A DNA stretch of 6,765 nucleotides, from assembly GCA_016191795.1 (NCBI GenBank), contig JACPVK010000265.1, forward strand, positions 1 through 6,765. The letters are read 5' to 3'. Below, piece by piece: positions 5,907-6,765 of this stretch. Within the stretch, counting starts at the first letter, position 1. The number at the start of each line of letters is the position of its first letter. The DNA is from Gammaproteobacteria bacterium. Its GTDB lineage: Bacteria > Pseudomonadota > Gammaproteobacteria > SZUA-229. Below the pieces are notes generated by a model that had not been told where the DNA came from, ran no database searches, and was given only the letters and a program-made list of their open reading frames with translations. Made by a program: the position numbers and the translations under genes.

Positions 5907-6765
5907 ATGCTTATAAATATAATCGAAATTTTTATGTCGTTAATACTGATATACCTGGTTATTTCTGGTGTCTATCAAATCTTTCTGGCTGTGAGTTATT
6001 TTATTACTCGAAATAAGACAGACTCAGCTCAAGCTAAATTAAATAAATTTGCCATCATTGTTCCTGCGCATAATGAAGAATTATTAATAGCTAATTTCTG
6101 CCAGAGCATTCTCGCCGTCGATTATAAAAAATCCGATTATGATGTGTATGTTATTGCAGATAATTGCAATGATAAAACAGCAGACATTTGTTCTGAATAT
6201 TCTATCAATGTACTTTCCAGAACAGATATTAACAAGCGTGGTAAAGGATATGCTCTTGAATGGGCTCTGGAACGTATATCAATCAATGCCTACGATGCGG
6301 TTCTGGTTCTGGATGCAGATACGACTGTTAACAAATCGATCCTGATCGAACTAAACAAAATGCTTAATAGTGGTGAACAAGCAATTCAGTGTTATATCGA
6401 TGTCCCTAACAGACATGAAACCTGGTTCACGCAACTTATTTATTTATCACGCACAATCAATGATTTGCTATACCATTCGGCCAAGAATAAACTTGGATTG
6501 TCATCATACCTGATGGGCACTGGCATGTGCTTTCATAAAACCCTGTTAGAGAAAATGAAATGGGGTGCTTATAGCCTTTCTGAGGATTGGGAGTATTATG
6601 CAAAACTGATAGAACAGGGTTACAGAGTGGCATTTGCTGAAAAAGCAATTATCCGACAGATGGAAACCAATTCGTTAAGTCAAGCTACTACTCAGCGGTT
6701 GCGCTGGGCAAGTGGAAGATTTTATGTTGTGAAGAATCTTGGATTATCGCTCCTGATAAAAGGCA
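5907..6765 (+). CDS. Glycosyltransferase family 2, processive (BcsA/NodC-like) type, truncated at right edge
   Basis: The first 286 residues of a membrane glycosyltransferase; the frame is open to the last base. An N-terminal membrane segment (about 8-32) is followed by a GT-A catalytic domain with all expected motifs: VPAHNEE (52-58), ADNCND (84-89), RGKG (111-114), DADT (136-139, metal and sugar-nucleotide binding), MGTGMCF (203-209), SEDWEYY (225-231, catalytic-base region) and QRLRW (263-267, the QxxRW motif of processive enzymes). The enzyme should use a nucleotide sugar to extend a glycan at the cytoplasmic face of the inner membrane. The acceptor and sugar cannot be told. C-terminal membrane helices are expected beyond the window. 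The neighbour is the ligase-type gene 72 bases upstream; the gap has a weak ACCGA/TCGGT hairpin and no T-tract. Start choice: ATG 5907 over ATG 5901, because of the ribosome-site spacing. Confidence 0.9.
   Translation, partial: MLINIIEIFMSLILIYLVISGVYQIFLAVSYFITRNKTDSAQAKLNKFAIIVPAHNEELLIANFCQSILAVDYKKSDYDVYVIADNCNDKTADICSEYSINVLSRTDINKRGKGYALEWALERISINAYDAVLVLDADTTVNKSILIELNKMLNSGEQAIQCYIDVPNRHETWFTQLIYLSRTINDLLYHSAKNKLGLSSYLMGTGMCFHKTLLEKMKWGAYSLSEDWEYYAKLIEQGYRVAFAEKAIIRQMETNSLSQATTQRLRWASGRFYVVKNLGLSLLIKG

Overview
The window looks like a chromosomal piece of a moderately AT-rich Gram-negative proteobacterium (gamma or beta) that carries cell-envelope and exopolysaccharide genes. The reasons are a PEP-CTERM-like secreted protein, a second secreted protein with a different C-terminal sorting-type tail, an O-antigen ligase/polymerase-type membrane protein and a processive-type family 2 glycosyltransferase. 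Species and genus cannot be read from the sequence.

Layout: (1) 1-599, minus strand: N-terminal part of an asparagine-synthase-like protein that runs off the left edge. Its glutaminase-type domain has no N-terminal catalytic cysteine. (2) 600-833: AT-rich gap with no clear gene. (3) 834-3488, minus strand: an 884-residue secreted protein with a signal peptide, seven delta-60 units (probably one beta-propeller), four tandem beta-sandwich-like repeats of about 96 residues, and a GGG/hydrophobic/basic C-terminal tail. (4) 3489-3742: divergent promoter region. It holds a good sigma-70-type promoter for the minus gene and a weaker one for the plus gene. (5) 3743-4447, plus strand: a 234-residue PEP-CTERM-like protein. 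(6) 4512-4549: strong inverted repeat with A- and T-tracts, an intrinsic terminator or attenuator. (7) 4590-5834, plus strand: O-antigen ligase family membrane protein. (8) 5907 to the right edge, plus strand: glycosyltransferase family 2, truncated by the window.

Reading the genes together is inference. The ligase and glycosyltransferase would build or transfer a surface polysaccharide, and the PEP-CTERM-like protein is the sort of cargo that exosortase systems process alongside such a polysaccharide. The asparagine-synthase-like protein could amidate a sugar or peptide; similar amidotransferases are known in exosortase-linked polysaccharide loci. No exosortase, rhombosortase or regulator is inside the window, so the link has to be confirmed in the flanks. 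All real genes use the usual bacterial code. Three long open frames begin at upstream TTG codons that I reject in favour of internal starts, for reasons given per gene.
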